A stretch of 64,000 nucleotides of DNA. Source: Halocatena marina. Its GTDB lineage: Archaea > Halobacteriota > Halobacteria > Halobacteriales > Haloarculaceae. The stretch lies in the NCBI RefSeq assembly GCF_023276375.1, contig NZ_JALLPK010000001.1, forward strand, positions 744,001 through 808,000. Reading direction: 5' to 3'. The position numbers were made by a program, and so were the translations under genes. Each line of letters opens with the position of its first letter. Within the stretch, counting starts at the first letter, position 1. The notes beneath the pieces were generated by a model that saw only the letters and a list, made by a program, of their open reading frames with translations, was not told the origin of the DNA and made no database searches. Of this stretch, positions 53,060 through 61,908 are shown piece after piece.

Positions 53060-54274
53060 TCAGTGTCCGGATTCGACACGACAAGGGAGTTCTTTGACTC
53101 CATAGAGACTCTTGAGTGGCGTTTTCTCCGACTCTTCGAGGGAGAGAACCTCGAACTGATCTAAGAGCGCTTTGAGTGCAATATCGGCTTCAATTCGGGC
53201 AAGAGATGCACCAAGACAGTAGTGAATACCTTTTCCGAACGCAATGTGTGGGTTCGGACTGCGTTCGGGTCGAAATTCTGCGGCAGCATCGAATATCTCT
53301 GAATCACGGTTCGCGGAGCCGATCCACGCTGTGATCACTTCGCCTGCATCGATCCGCTGTCCTCCAATTTCAACGGCATCAGTCGTCGTACGACGAAGTG
53401 CTTGAACGGGAGAGCGGTATCGGAGCACCTCTTCGATGGCTTGCGTGCGATCGACTGCTCCAGTTCGAACGGCGTCAGTCACGCCTTGCTCTTCAAAACA
53501 CCAGACAGCGTTCGTGATGAGGTTGGTCGTGGTGACATTACCAGCAAGGAGGAGAAGAGTACAAAATCCGGTTTTCTCTTCGCGGGTAAGTTCGTCCGTT
53601 GTCGCGGTGAGTGTAACCAAATCATCATCCTCACTGTCAGCACGCTCATCAAGGAGTGTAGAGAAGTATTCTCTCATCTCCTGTTTGGCGCGTTTGCGGT
53701 GGGTTTGGGTTTCTTTGACAGCCGCTTTGGTGTCTTCGCTCGGACGAGCAATGAGTGTATCCGACCACGCTTTGAACTGATCGCGGCGCTCGCTAGGAAT
53801 ACCCAGAAGCTCGGCGATGACGGTCACTGGCAACGGATACGCAAAATCATCGACGATGTCGATGCGGTTGGCATCTGCAACTCTATCTATAAATTCAGCC
53901 GCTACAGCTTCGATACGGGGACGATATTCACGTATCATTCCGGGACTGAACCGGTCGGCGACAAATCCACGAAGTCGCCCGTGTTCTGGCGGATCCGCAC
54001 TGATCATTGTCCGAAAGAACGGATGATCTTCATCATCACCGAAACGAGCGGCTTCCGTGCTCACCATGTCTGATGTAAATAATTCGTAGTCTGTGAGAAC
54101 GCGATCGACGTCTTCGTAACCGAATACATCCCACACCTTTCGCTGTTCGTCGTAGTGAACGGGCGCTTCCTGACGCATTTTCGCATACCACTCGAATGGA
54201 GCCAACTGCCGTTCCCGGCTTCGAAGTGCCGCTGGCGGTTGAACTGAGGGCATGTTGCCGTTCGAAGACGTCAT
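53060..54274 (-). CDS. Cytochrome P450
   Basis: A 404-residue class I type P450 monooxygenase. The haem ligand is C353 in FGKGIHYCLGASLAR. The ExxR of the K helix is E282-V-L-R285, and ANRDSEIFDAAAEFRPER is the PERF-like region. The I helix reads LLLAGNVTTTN: where most P450s have an acidic residue before Thr for proton delivery, Asn246-Val247 stand here, so oxygen activation may be unusual or the reaction atypical. No membrane anchor is seen. It lies 73 bp after the acyl-CoA ligase on the same strand, hinting at fatty-acid or acyl substrates. Its redox partners are not in the window. Confidence 0.92.
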   Translation of the reverse strand: MTSSNGNMPSVQPPAALRSRERQLAPFEWYAKMRQEAPVHYDEQRKVWDVFGYEDVDRVLTDYELFTSDMVSTEAARFGDDEDHPFFRTMISADPPEHGRLRGFVADRFSPGMIREYRPRIEAVAAEFIDRVADANRIDIVDDFAYPLPVTVIAELLGIPSERRDQFKAWSDTLIARPSEDTKAAVKETQTHRKRAKQEMREYFSTLLDERADSEDDDLVTLTATTDELTREEKTGFCTLLLLAGNVTTTNLITNAVWCFEEQGVTDAVRTGAVDRTQAIEEVLRYRSPVQALRRTTTDAVEIGGQRIDAGEVITAWIGSANRDSEIFDAAAEFRPERSPNPHIAFGKGIHYCLGASLARIEADIALKALLDQFEVLSLEESEKTPLKSLYGVKELPCRVESGH

Positions 54275-54292
54275 TAACTAAATATTCAGTTA
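54275..54292. promoter_or_regulatory. 18-bp palindrome abutting the P450 start codon
   Basis: TAACTAAATATTCAGTTA is symmetric except for one base pair and ends directly at the ATG of the P450 gene (54274). Arms of this TAACT/AGTTA form are typical of TetR-family operators. Binding here would block a leaderless or short-leader transcript or its translation. No TetR gene is adjacent. Confidence 0.45.
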
Positions 54293-54347
54293 GAGCTTTT
54301 GTAGCCCTTTCGGCGCGAACGTTGGGCTGAGTAATCCGTGACTGCAG

Positions 54348-55943
54348 TTACCCCTCTCCGACCATCCGCTCTTCTCCCTCCCAGTAGTCTTGTCTGAGTT
54401 GATATTTTTGCACCTTCCCGGTCGCAGTTTCAGGGAGATCGTCGACAAAATCGACGCTCGTTGGCGCTTTGAAGCTAGCGAGACGGTCACGAACGAAGTC
54501 GATGATCTCTGGCTCGGTGAGGTCCGCATCAGATTTCTGTACGACAACAGCGGTTGGTGTTTCGCCCCACTCCTCACTTGGTGTCGGAACGACCGCTGCT
54601 TTTGCGATCGCTGGATGGTCATAGAGTGCGTCTTCGACTTCGATGCTCGAGATGTTCTCACCGCCCGAGATGATAATATCTTTCTTGCGGTCTTGAACCG
54701 CGATCATTCCGTCTTCGTCTATTGTGGCCAAATCACCCGTATGGAAGTATCCAGGAAGACGATCGTTGAATGCTTCCTCCGTTGCTTCAGGCTTGTTGAG
54801 GTATCGGTCCATCACTTGATTTCCTTTCACAACAATTTCGCCAAGTGATTGTCCGTCACGTGGAACGTCCTCGCCGTTCTCATCAACAATTCGAATGTCC
54901 GTACAGAGGGTTGCAGATCCCTGCTTGACTTTGAGTCCTCGCCCTCGCATCGCAAGCCGACGCGGTGAATTGCTTGTGGTGATGATCGGTGCAGTCTCAG
55001 TTAATCCGTAGATGTGGATGATTCGCCAGCCGAAATTGTCTTCGACAGTTTGAATTGTCGCAGTTGCTGGAGCACTTCCAGCCGTCGCTATCCGCACTTC
55101 GCGGTCGCCGGTCGTTTCTGGTTCGTGTTCCTCGTAGTGGGCGATGAGTCGGTTGAGAACGGTTGGTGCACCACACATAAACGAAACATCGTATTCGCGA
55201 ACACGCCGGAACGTCTCCTCAGGATCGAACGTACGCTGGCAGACGTGTGTCCCACCAGTGCCCGTGATCGCGTAAGTGTGTCCCCACCCGTTGCAGTGGA
55301 ACATCGGTAGCGTCCAGAGATACGTATCGTCGTCGCTGATCTCCATGTGCTGGTTCAACACGAGCGCGTGCCAGTGCTCCGTGCGATGGGTGCGAACGAC
55401 GCCCTTTGGATCACCTGTCGTACCGGACGTGTAGTTGATGCTCGCAGCATCATCTTCGCTGATATCTGGGCGCTCTGGAGCTTCTGTGGACTGACCGGAG
55501 AGGAGCTCCTCGTAATCCGACCATTCACCATCGATTCGGTCGGAGTTGTATCCGACGTAGTGTTCCGCTGGAATGGCATCCCGGACCGCTTCAATTTTCT
55601 CTGCGAACTCATAATCTGCGACGACGACGTCTGCTTCACAGTCGTTCAAGATGTATTCAAAGTCGTCCGGAACGAGCCGGTAGTTCATCGGAACGAACGT
55701 ACCACCAACCTGATTGGTTGCATATAGTGTCTCGATGAAATAGTGGGTGTTTGGAGCGAGCAACGCGACACGGTCTCCTCTTTCGACCCCCAGCTCAGAG
55801 AGCGCGTGCGAGAGTTGGTTAACACGCGCTGCGAACTCACCGTACGTGTACTCGGTTCCGTCGTGAGCTATAACCCCGACTACGTCGTCGTAGAGGTCGA
55901 CAGCACGGTCGAAAAAGTCCAGAGAGAGCATTCCAACATTCAT
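54348..55943 (-). CDS. Acyl-CoA synthetase (AMP-forming; long/medium-chain acyl-CoA ligase)
   Basis: A 531-residue adenylate-forming enzyme that activates a carboxylic acid to acyl-AMP and then acyl-CoA. Motifs are the P-loop YTSGTTGDPKGVVRTHR, IYGLTETAP, the hinge QDRKKDIIISGGENISS, and the C-terminal catalytic Lys in ATGKVQKYQLR. The N-terminus MLSLDFFDRAVDLYDDVVGVIAHDGTEYTYGEF is like the FadD13/AMP-dependent ligase group used for medium or long chains. I use ATG 55943; ATG 55967 adds eight basic residues. The P450 gene follows on the same strand and may share its substrate pathway. Confidence 0.92.
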   Translation of the reverse strand: MNVGMLSLDFFDRAVDLYDDVVGVIAHDGTEYTYGEFAARVNQLSHALSELGVERGDRVALLAPNTHYFIETLYATNQVGGTFVPMNYRLVPDDFEYILNDCEADVVVADYEFAEKIEAVRDAIPAEHYVGYNSDRIDGEWSDYEELLSGQSTEAPERPDISEDDAASINYTSGTTGDPKGVVRTHRTEHWHALVLNQHMEISDDDTYLWTLPMFHCNGWGHTYAITGTGGTHVCQRTFDPEETFRRVREYDVSFMCGAPTVLNRLIAHYEEHEPETTGDREVRIATAGSAPATATIQTVEDNFGWRIIHIYGLTETAPIITTSNSPRRLAMRGRGLKVKQGSATLCTDIRIVDENGEDVPRDGQSLGEIVVKGNQVMDRYLNKPEATEEAFNDRLPGYFHTGDLATIDEDGMIAVQDRKKDIIISGGENISSIEVEDALYDHPAIAKAAVVPTPSEEWGETPTAVVVQKSDADLTEPEIIDFVRDRLASFKAPTSVDFVDDLPETATGKVQKYQLRQDYWEGEERMVGEG

Positions 55944-56117
55944 GAACGTTCGGGTAGTTCGTTTCAACCGAGGTGATTAAGACCTTTCGGCTGAAAAGTG
56001 TTAATTATAAGAACATTCTCTTCGTCTCTGGCGGAATAATTGATGTGTATGGTCATCTATTGAACAGTTCCACACGATCACCACAACCTTTATTCTTAGG
56101 GTGTTCGCAGAAAATTG

Positions 56118-56801
56118 ATGATGGCATTCGATGGGGGGACGATGGGGTCATCTGCGTTTGCGGAAGCTCTCAGTCGTCTTAAACAACGCGGCAGTGCATT
56201 ACTCGTCGTCGGTAACGTTGCTCCGGAGGTACACCAGCTCGCTTGTCGCCACTTTATGGGCGATCCAAGCATGTGCCGCCAGCGATTGTTCGTTACTACC
56301 GACGGATTCGCTACGGACGTTCAATCATCAATTGTAGATCGATCACAACACGAAAATCATGTGATCGACTACGTGACAAACTGTCGAAGCACGAGTGAAT
56401 ATCCGGATGGCGATTCTACGATGGTATCGTACACGACCGCGACATCTTCGACCGAATTAATATCTGAGATTATTAATACTATCAAATCCATCGAACGCGA
56501 TGTTGAGCCACTCTCTCCGGGGGAGCTCAGAGTTTGCATTGATTCTCTCTCGACCGTAATCGAATCGAGCAACAGAGACGTGCCGTTGCGTCTCGTCCGG
56601 TATACAGCTCTGGCAACGCGACGGCGAAATGGAATGATGCACGTCCACCTCCCTGTCGCCCGAGATTCGGAACTCGCATCACTATTCGAGCCGCTTGTCG
56701 ACGCCGTCGTTGAACTTCGGGTTGCAGATGGCATACCTCAGCAGCGGTGGCACCTGACAGACGCTGCGATACCGTCCGATTGGACGAGCCTCAACGAGTG
56801 A
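56118..56801 (+). CDS. DUF7504-type protein, degenerate RecA/KaiC-like fold
   Basis: A 227-residue protein in the haloarchaeal group I know as DUF7504. It shows the strand order of RecA/KaiC-like ATPases. SALLVVGNVAPEVHQLACRHF is where Walker A should be but the GxxxxGK[ST] loop is gone. LRVCIDSLSTVIESSNRDVPLRLVRYTALATRR stands at the Walker B position, and MMHVHLPVARDSELASLFEPLVDAVVELR is the usual KaiC-like end. It is therefore probably not an ATPase and may act as a partner or sensor. TTTATTC about 25 bp upstream is a likely TATA box. ATG 56121 is an alternative start. It stands 168 bp before the CHAT protein on the same strand. Confidence 0.75.
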   Translation: MMAFDGGTMGSSAFAEALSRLKQRGSALLVVGNVAPEVHQLACRHFMGDPSMCRQRLFVTTDGFATDVQSSIVDRSQHENHVIDYVTNCRSTSEYPDGDSTMVSYTTATSSTELISEIINTIKSIERDVEPLSPGELRVCIDSLSTVIESSNRDVPLRLVRYTALATRRRNGMMHVHLPVARDSELASLFEPLVDAVVELRVADGIPQQRWHLTDAAIPSDWTSLNE

Positions 56802-56969
56802 CTCGGAATCACCATACGACGCGAATCTATGATCTCTGCTATATACTACTCTGAATCTAGTCGTTAAAAATATATGGCGAATAAATTTTACGATGGATCA
56901 TTCAGCAATACGCTTTTGTAGCAGCGGTCAGTATCGAACTCCAATCGGGTATGGGGGGAGATAGGAGAT

Positions 56970-59057
56970 ATGGATAAAGGAGTCGCAATCTCGTATGCAG
57001 CCATCGATGACGAACAAACCGGGCTTGAACTAATTGATCAAGTCGATCGTCATCGATACGTGTTCCATACACCGTCGGATCTTACACCACGCCGAACCGG
57101 AACTGATCAGTTCGAGTATCCAGTCGATCACGCGGTCGAAATCCGTACTGAGGCGATCGTGTTGCCATCCGTTGCCGGTGTCAATATCAGAAATCTCGAT
57201 GGCGAAGTGCTTTCGAGAACGGAAGAGTTCGCTGATGAGTCGTTCCCCTCTGGGACGTATATTCTCGAACTATCCGCGCCTATCAAGGTGTATTTAATCG
57301 TCGAGAGTGCTGTCCGCATCACGGCGAATGGCATGCAGACTCACATCGTGTTCGAGAATGAGACGGCCGTCTCCGTTGGGGCGCGTTCGCGCCATCAGTC
57401 ACCCGCCGCAACGATCACCACAACCGAGGATCCGACCGACATGATGGCTGCGATATCCATGTTCGGCTCGGCACTCAAGACGATCGGTGTAGAGCGCTCA
57501 TATCCGACGCTCCGAGGACATCCGCCGACTGTCGAACTCGGCTCTGAACTCGACATTCCAGACGGATTGGAGACACCGGAGACAGGCGTCACGATAGAGA
57601 TTCCCCCCAAATATCCGTTCGTTTATGTCGTCGCATCGCTCGCGTACTATCTCGGTGCGACGGTGGTTCCCGGAACTATCCCGAAGATTGTCACGACGAC
57701 CGACTTTGAACACCGGCTCGATTCCGCGCGTGGGTTTGAGGGGGAGGTTGAGCGCGTGCTAAAGCAGGTTATGTTTCTCGACTGTCTCACACGAACCGAT
57801 GGGGGAGATGGAATACGTCTGCACGAGCGACGATCGCTCGATTCTGTGCTCGATATCCAGTTCAATGAGCTGTACAGACAATCTCTCCCTGCGCAGCTCG
57901 AAGCGTATCTCTCCATTCCGTTCTCCGATATCGAGTCTCATCTTCCCGAGTGGAAGATGACCACCCACGTTTCGTCATCACCAGAGAACATCGAGACGAT
58001 CCCGTTCCTCGTAAATGATCTCGCAGTCATTCGGACGCCGTGTTGTGAACGCGTCCAACCCCAAGCGGTGCAGGCTGATGCCATCACAGAGTTTGTCCGC
58101 GCTGGCGCGATGACACGAAGCACAACAGCTCACACGTCTCTCGATCGTGAGTACATTCAGCCCGAAGAATCCGATTCTCTCGAACAGGTCTGGGTTGGCG
58201 AGGAGACTCCCCTCGGAGCGAGCAAAGCGACGACAACCGCCTTCAGAAACCGACTCCAACGATCTCCAACGGACGGTAATATCACGATTACTGTCATCTG
58301 TAACGAGCCCGAGATGGCAGACGAACGCGATGCGATCGATGCTGTCTATGGCTCCCGTGACGAACTACCATTCGACGTCCGTACTCACGAGGGGCTGACG
58401 ACTGATGAACTCGCCAGTGTTCTCATGAAACCGGCCGATTTCCTCCATTATATCGGGCATATCGATCCAGAAGGATTCCGCTGTCCAGACGGCCTCTTCG
58501 ACATGCGAACGCTCGATATGGTCGGTGTAGACGCATTCTTCCTGAACGCGTGTCAGTCCTACGAGCAAGGAATGGCGCTTATCGATAACGGAGCGATTGG
58601 GGGTATCGTCACGCTTGGGAACGTCATCAACACCGGTGCAGTCACTATTGGACGTACCATGGCAAGACTTCTCAACCGGGGATTCCCCCTCCGTGCGGCA
58701 ATGAACATCGCTCGAAACGAAAGCCTCGTGAGCAATCAGTATCTCGTCATTGGAGATGGTGGACTTGCGATTACACAGGCAGAAAGCGGTATGCCAATGC
58801 TCGGCGAAATCGAACGTTTGGCAGAGGACCGGTTCGAACTAGCGATCAATGTGTACCCGACGACACAGCATGGAATGGGATCTGTCAGTATTCCACTCAT
58901 CAACGGTGAGAACGAATATCAGCTCTCCTCGGGTGGGGTCGACACATACGAACTTTCGACGAAAGAGCTAGAGCGGTACCTCGGGCTTGAGCAAATTCCC
59001 GTGCGAGTCGACGGAACGATTCAGTGGAGCGATGAAATAACGCTCACAGAACTCTAA
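56970..59057 (+). CDS. CHAT-domain (caspase-like) cysteine protease with a large N-terminal region
   Basis: A 695-residue protein. The C-terminal region (about 435-610) is a CHAT peptidase, a relative of caspases and separase. The catalytic dyad is H497 in DFLHYIGHIDPEG and C528 in VDAFFLNACQSYEQG. It is followed by GAIGGIVTLGNVINTGAVTIGRTMARLLNRGFPLRAAMNIAR, the standard CHAT finish. Residues 1-160 are beta-rich, and 205-350 are alpha/beta with KYPFVYVVASLAYYLGATVVPG; I do not recognise either domain. There are no TPR repeats, WD repeats or membrane spans. A GGAG ribosome site lies just before ATG 56970. Neighbouring DUF7504 and DUF7503-type genes suggest a module. CHAT proteases elsewhere act in defence and cell death; that role here is inference. 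Confidence 0.82.
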   Translation: MDKGVAISYAAIDDEQTGLELIDQVDRHRYVFHTPSDLTPRRTGTDQFEYPVDHAVEIRTEAIVLPSVAGVNIRNLDGEVLSRTEEFADESFPSGTYILELSAPIKVYLIVESAVRITANGMQTHIVFENETAVSVGARSRHQSPAATITTTEDPTDMMAAISMFGSALKTIGVERSYPTLRGHPPTVELGSELDIPDGLETPETGVTIEIPPKYPFVYVVASLAYYLGATVVPGTIPKIVTTTDFEHRLDSARGFEGEVERVLKQVMFLDCLTRTDGGDGIRLHERRSLDSVLDIQFNELYRQSLPAQLEAYLSIPFSDIESHLPEWKMTTHVSSSPENIETIPFLVNDLAVIRTPCCERVQPQAVQADAITEFVRAGAMTRSTTAHTSLDREYIQPEESDSLEQVWVGEETPLGASKATTTAFRNRLQRSPTDGNITITVICNEPEMADERDAIDAVYGSRDELPFDVRTHEGLTTDELASVLMKPADFLHYIGHIDPEGFRCPDGLFDMRTLDMVGVDAFFLNACQSYEQGMALIDNGAIGGIVTLGNVINTGAVTIGRTMARLLNRGFPLRAAMNIARNESLVSNQYLVIGDGGLAITQAESGMPMLGEIERLAEDRFELAINVYPTTQHGMGSVSIPLINGENEYQLSSGGVDTYELSTKELERYLGLEQIPVRVDGTIQWSDEITLTEL

Positions 59058-59191
59058 GGTCCAGAGTAGTAAATCTTGTTAGCCGCTGATGCCGCTCCAA
59101 CCTGTGTTAGCAGCAGCAGCATCGTGAACAGAACGCCAGTCATCTTTGGGTGATCGTTCAGGTATGCCGTGAGTGTGGTGTGCTCGGACAT
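59054..59191 (-). CDS. DUF7503-type single-span membrane peptide (45 residues)
   Basis: Read from the minus strand: it starts MSEHTTLTAYLNDHPKMTGV, has one hydrophobic span (about residues 18-37, rich in Leu), and ends ANKIYYSGP. The short amphipathic LTAYLNDHPKMTG lead and the Leu-rich helix with a small-residue end match what I know as DUF7503, a haloarchaeal family of very short membrane proteins usually found beside DUF7504 genes. Its stop codon overlaps the CHAT stop (59054-59057) in a tail-to-tail arrangement. It could be a membrane anchor or pore-forming effector; not known. Confidence 0.75.
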   Translation of the reverse strand: MSEHTTLTAYLNDHPKMTGVLFTMLLLLTQVGAASAANKIYYSGP

Positions 59192-59434
59192 TACATACTA
59201 ACCAAATGCATCCAGTGACATGGATATATTTCAAGTGTTTATGAATGTCGTAAAGTGATTTAAATTCTGTAACTCATTGACAGAGGAACAGATCTAGATA
59301 CGAAAGAAATAGTTACAAACAGCGTACTACTGTGGTAGTACCTAGTATCTACAAACTGTGGGATCAAGTATTAACTCCCTTTTGTTTTCTTCAGTTTATT
59401 CCGCGACGGCGGTCGGATTGTGAGACGAACTCTC

Positions 59435-60739
59435 TCAAGCGAGCGCGCTTCCTGCCCGAATGATCTGCTCTTCACCGAATGCGGAGCCGATGAGTTGTAG
59501 CCCGACTGGAAGCCCGTCCGCTTCGCCCGCAGGGACAGAGATAGCGGGAAGGTTTGCGAGATTCACCGGAACTGTGTTCGCATCGATAAAGTACAGTTGG
59601 AGCGGATCATCGAGACTTTCACCGATCTTGGGGGGAAGAACTGGCATCGTCGGCGAGGCGAGCACGTCTGCACGAGAGAGTGCCGAATCGAAGTCCTGTT
59701 TCACCCACGCGCGGGCATCCTGTGCTTTCTTATAGTACTTATCGTGATACCCAGCCGAGAGTGCGTACGTCCCCAAGAGGATGCGCCGTTTGACTTCTTC
59801 TCCGAACCCGTCTTCTCGTGCTTTTGCGAAGGTCTCGTTCCAGTTTCCGTCGTATCCGCCAGAAGTCCCGTATCGAACACCATCGAAGCGCGCGAGGTTC
59901 GAGGAAGCTTCTGACATAGCAATAACGTAGTACGCCGCGAGGGCGTGTTCGATTGAATCGAGTTCGACTTCGACGGTTTCGGCTCCCTGCGCTTCGAGAT
60001 CAGCGACTGCGTCCTCAAACACCGACACCACCTGTTCGTCTGCCCCCTCGACGAGATCCGAGAGGATACCGATCGTCATTCCTTCGACATTTCCGTCGGC
60101 GGCAGCCGCGTAGTCGGTGTTCGCTCCTTCCTCGTGAGTTGTCGCGTCGTGTTCATCTGGTCCGGCGATGACATCGAGGAGCGAGGCACACTCCTCGACA
60201 GTTGAGGCGATCGGTCCGATCTGTTCGAGGCTGTTGGCGTAGGCTATGAGCCCGTAACGCGAAACGAGTCCATACGTCGGCTTGATTCCCACGACACCGC
60301 AGAAGGCAGCAGGGTTGCGGATCGATCCTCCGGTGTCAGTTCCGAGTGCAAGATCTGCCTCACCCGCAGCGACGGCAGCCGCACTCCCACCCGAGGAGCC
60401 ACCGGCCACACGCTCTGGTGCACGAGGGTTCTCGGTCGGTCCAAAAGCGGAGGTTTCGGTTGTGCCGCCCATCCCGAACTCATCCATGTTTGCTTTTCCA
60501 ACGATTGTCGCACCCGCATCTGTGAGCCGACGCACGACGGTCGCATCGTACGGAGGGACGTACGATTCGAGCATCGCGGAGCCGCAGGTGGTCCGAATAT
60601 TCTTCGTCGAGATATTGTCCTTCACTGCAACAGTCATTCCGGCGAGTGGGTTCTCGTCCTCATCACTTCGGTCGGTCGTCTCGTCAGTGTGTGACTCGAT
60701 GCGCTCTTTCGTGATGAAAACGTTCAAATCTGCGCTCAT
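59435..60739 (-). CDS. gatA: Asp-tRNA(Asn)/Glu-tRNA(Gln) amidotransferase subunit A
   Basis: A 434-residue amidase-signature enzyme that releases ammonia from glutamine for the transamidation of Asp-tRNA(Asn) and/or Glu-tRNA(Gln). The catalytic triad is K40 (MTVAVKDNIS), S115 (AGGSSGGSAAA) and S139 (GTDTGGSIRNPAAF), with spacing identical to known GatA. It starts at ATG 60739 (MSADLNVFITKE), overlapping the gatC stop by 4 bp; the open frame upstream lies inside gatC. Archaea use GatCAB for Asn and a separate GatDE for Gln. gatB is not in this window. Confidence 0.95.
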   Translation of the reverse strand: MSADLNVFITKERIESHTDETTDRSDEDENPLAGMTVAVKDNISTKNIRTTCGSAMLESYVPPYDATVVRRLTDAGATIVGKANMDEFGMGGTTETSAFGPTENPRAPERVAGGSSGGSAAAVAAGEADLALGTDTGGSIRNPAAFCGVVGIKPTYGLVSRYGLIAYANSLEQIGPIASTVEECASLLDVIAGPDEHDATTHEEGANTDYAAAADGNVEGMTIGILSDLVEGADEQVVSVFEDAVADLEAQGAETVEVELDSIEHALAAYYVIAMSEASSNLARFDGVRYGTSGGYDGNWNETFAKAREDGFGEEVKRRILLGTYALSAGYHDKYYKKAQDARAWVKQDFDSALSRADVLASPTMPVLPPKIGESLDDPLQLYFIDANTVPVNLANLPAISVPAGEADGLPVGLQLIGSAFGEEQIIRAGSALA

Positions 60740-61014
60740 GACACCCGTGGCCCTTTGAAGTACCCGTCTTCCGTTTCGGGGGCGTTCTGTAGTGCTTCCG
60801 CCGGATCGAGACAAGCGCGCTCTTCATCCGTTCGCATGACGTTCACGAGGTCTGTCTCCTGTTCGATCTCAGGGACCTCGTCTAACGAATCGAAGTACGC
60901 GAGGATCGTAGCGAACTGCTCGACGAACAGATCGACCTCCGCTTCGTCCAGTGCGACCCGAGCGAGGTCCGCTACGTGACGAACTTCCTCGGAGTCGACG
61001 GCGTCCTCAGTCAT
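60736..61014 (-). CDS. gatC: Asp-tRNA(Asn)/Glu-tRNA(Gln) amidotransferase subunit C
   Basis: A 92-residue subunit that wraps around GatA and GatB and stabilises the complex. VDSEEVRHVADLARVALDEAEVDLFVEQFATILAYFDSLDEV is the GatC helical hallmark. The C-terminal half carries the ...DEERACLDPAEALQNAPETEDGYFKGPRVS segment, which threads between the two larger subunits. It overlaps gatA as ATGA, so the two are co-translated. Confidence 0.95.
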   Translation of the reverse strand: MTEDAVDSEEVRHVADLARVALDEAEVDLFVEQFATILAYFDSLDEVPEIEQETDLVNVMRTDEERACLDPAEALQNAPETEDGYFKGPRVS

Positions 61015-61194
61015 ATACGGGACCTATCCGGGCCGAGCACTAAGCGTTTCGATACCCCAAACACCGATCTACCCATGGCGCAGTTGCTGCATTCGACTCG
61101 TGTCAACGTCATCCCATAATACGATCTTGTGTTCGAACTGTGTCTGCGAACAACTGAGAAACGAAACGCTCGGCGGCTCAAGACGTGACTGCCG

Positions 61195-61908
61195 TTATTT
61201 GATGGTCAATGACGCTATTATCTTCTCCATTCCATTTTCAGCTGTGGATGTATAGTTGAATTGTGGAACCACGATAAGGAGATCGTATACAGTTTCGTTG
61301 GCCAGCGCAAAGACAGCTTTTCCTCGCATCGGTATTTCCACCGTTTGGTTTCCATCCTCTACTTGGGATTTGATGTGTAGATCCATCGCAATGCCAGAGT
61401 GTTCGTTCGGAAGCGTCATGTCCCGTTTGCGCTTCACCTCAAATGCTTCAAATGTGGATTTATAGCCATCAATGAATACATCTACGAGTCCTTCGAGAGA
61501 TTTTGGCTTTCCACCAAGACTTTCTGCTGTATTTGGAAATGCTTGCGTAGATCCAAACCCGCTGTCGCCACTAAACCTAACGTTCGTCAAAGCAGGATCG
61601 TCCGATGAATCCGACTTTTCCCATCCCTTTGGATACTTAATGCTATACGAGTGTTTCGTATCTGTATATGTCGCTAAATTAGATGGATCAATCGTCGCAA
61701 TCTCTGCGCCTTCTGCCGTTCTTCCGTTCGTTGTCGACATCTCGGTGGGAACTTCGGTGACTGACTGTGTCGCCGTTGTCCCCAGCCGTTTCGTCGTCTC
61801 GGTGGATTCTGATTTATTCGTGCCCTGATCAGTACCCAACAACTGGGTACATCCAGCGAGAAACGGTAGTCCAGTTGCGATTCCTGTCAGAATACATCGC
61901 CTGTTCAT
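61195..61908 (-). CDS. Secreted lipoprotein with a PsbP-like domain
   Basis: A 237-residue lipoprotein. It starts MNRRCILTGIATGLPFLAGCTQ: twin Arg followed by a hydrophobic stretch and the lipobox LAGC, so it is exported and lipid-anchored (probably Tat). A Ser/Thr-rich spacer (to about residue 75) precedes a domain beginning YTDTKHSYSIKYPKGWEKSD, a pattern of PsbP/Mog1-like folds, and ending LLIVVPQFNYTSTAENGMEKIIASLTI. Such domains in prokaryotes are mostly of unknown role. ATG 61908 is chosen; the frame from 61932 adds eight residues that spoil the signal. Divergent neighbours are absent. Confidence 0.78.
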   Translation of the reverse strand: MNRRCILTGIATGLPFLAGCTQLLGTDQGTNKSESTETTKRLGTTATQSVTEVPTEMSTTNGRTAEGAEIATIDPSNLATYTDTKHSYSIKYPKGWEKSDSSDDPALTNVRFSGDSGFGSTQAFPNTAESLGGKPKSLEGLVDVFIDGYKSTFEAFEVKRKRDMTLPNEHSGIAMDLHIKSQVEDGNQTVEIPMRGKAVFALANETVYDLLIVVPQFNYTSTAENGMEKIIASLTIK

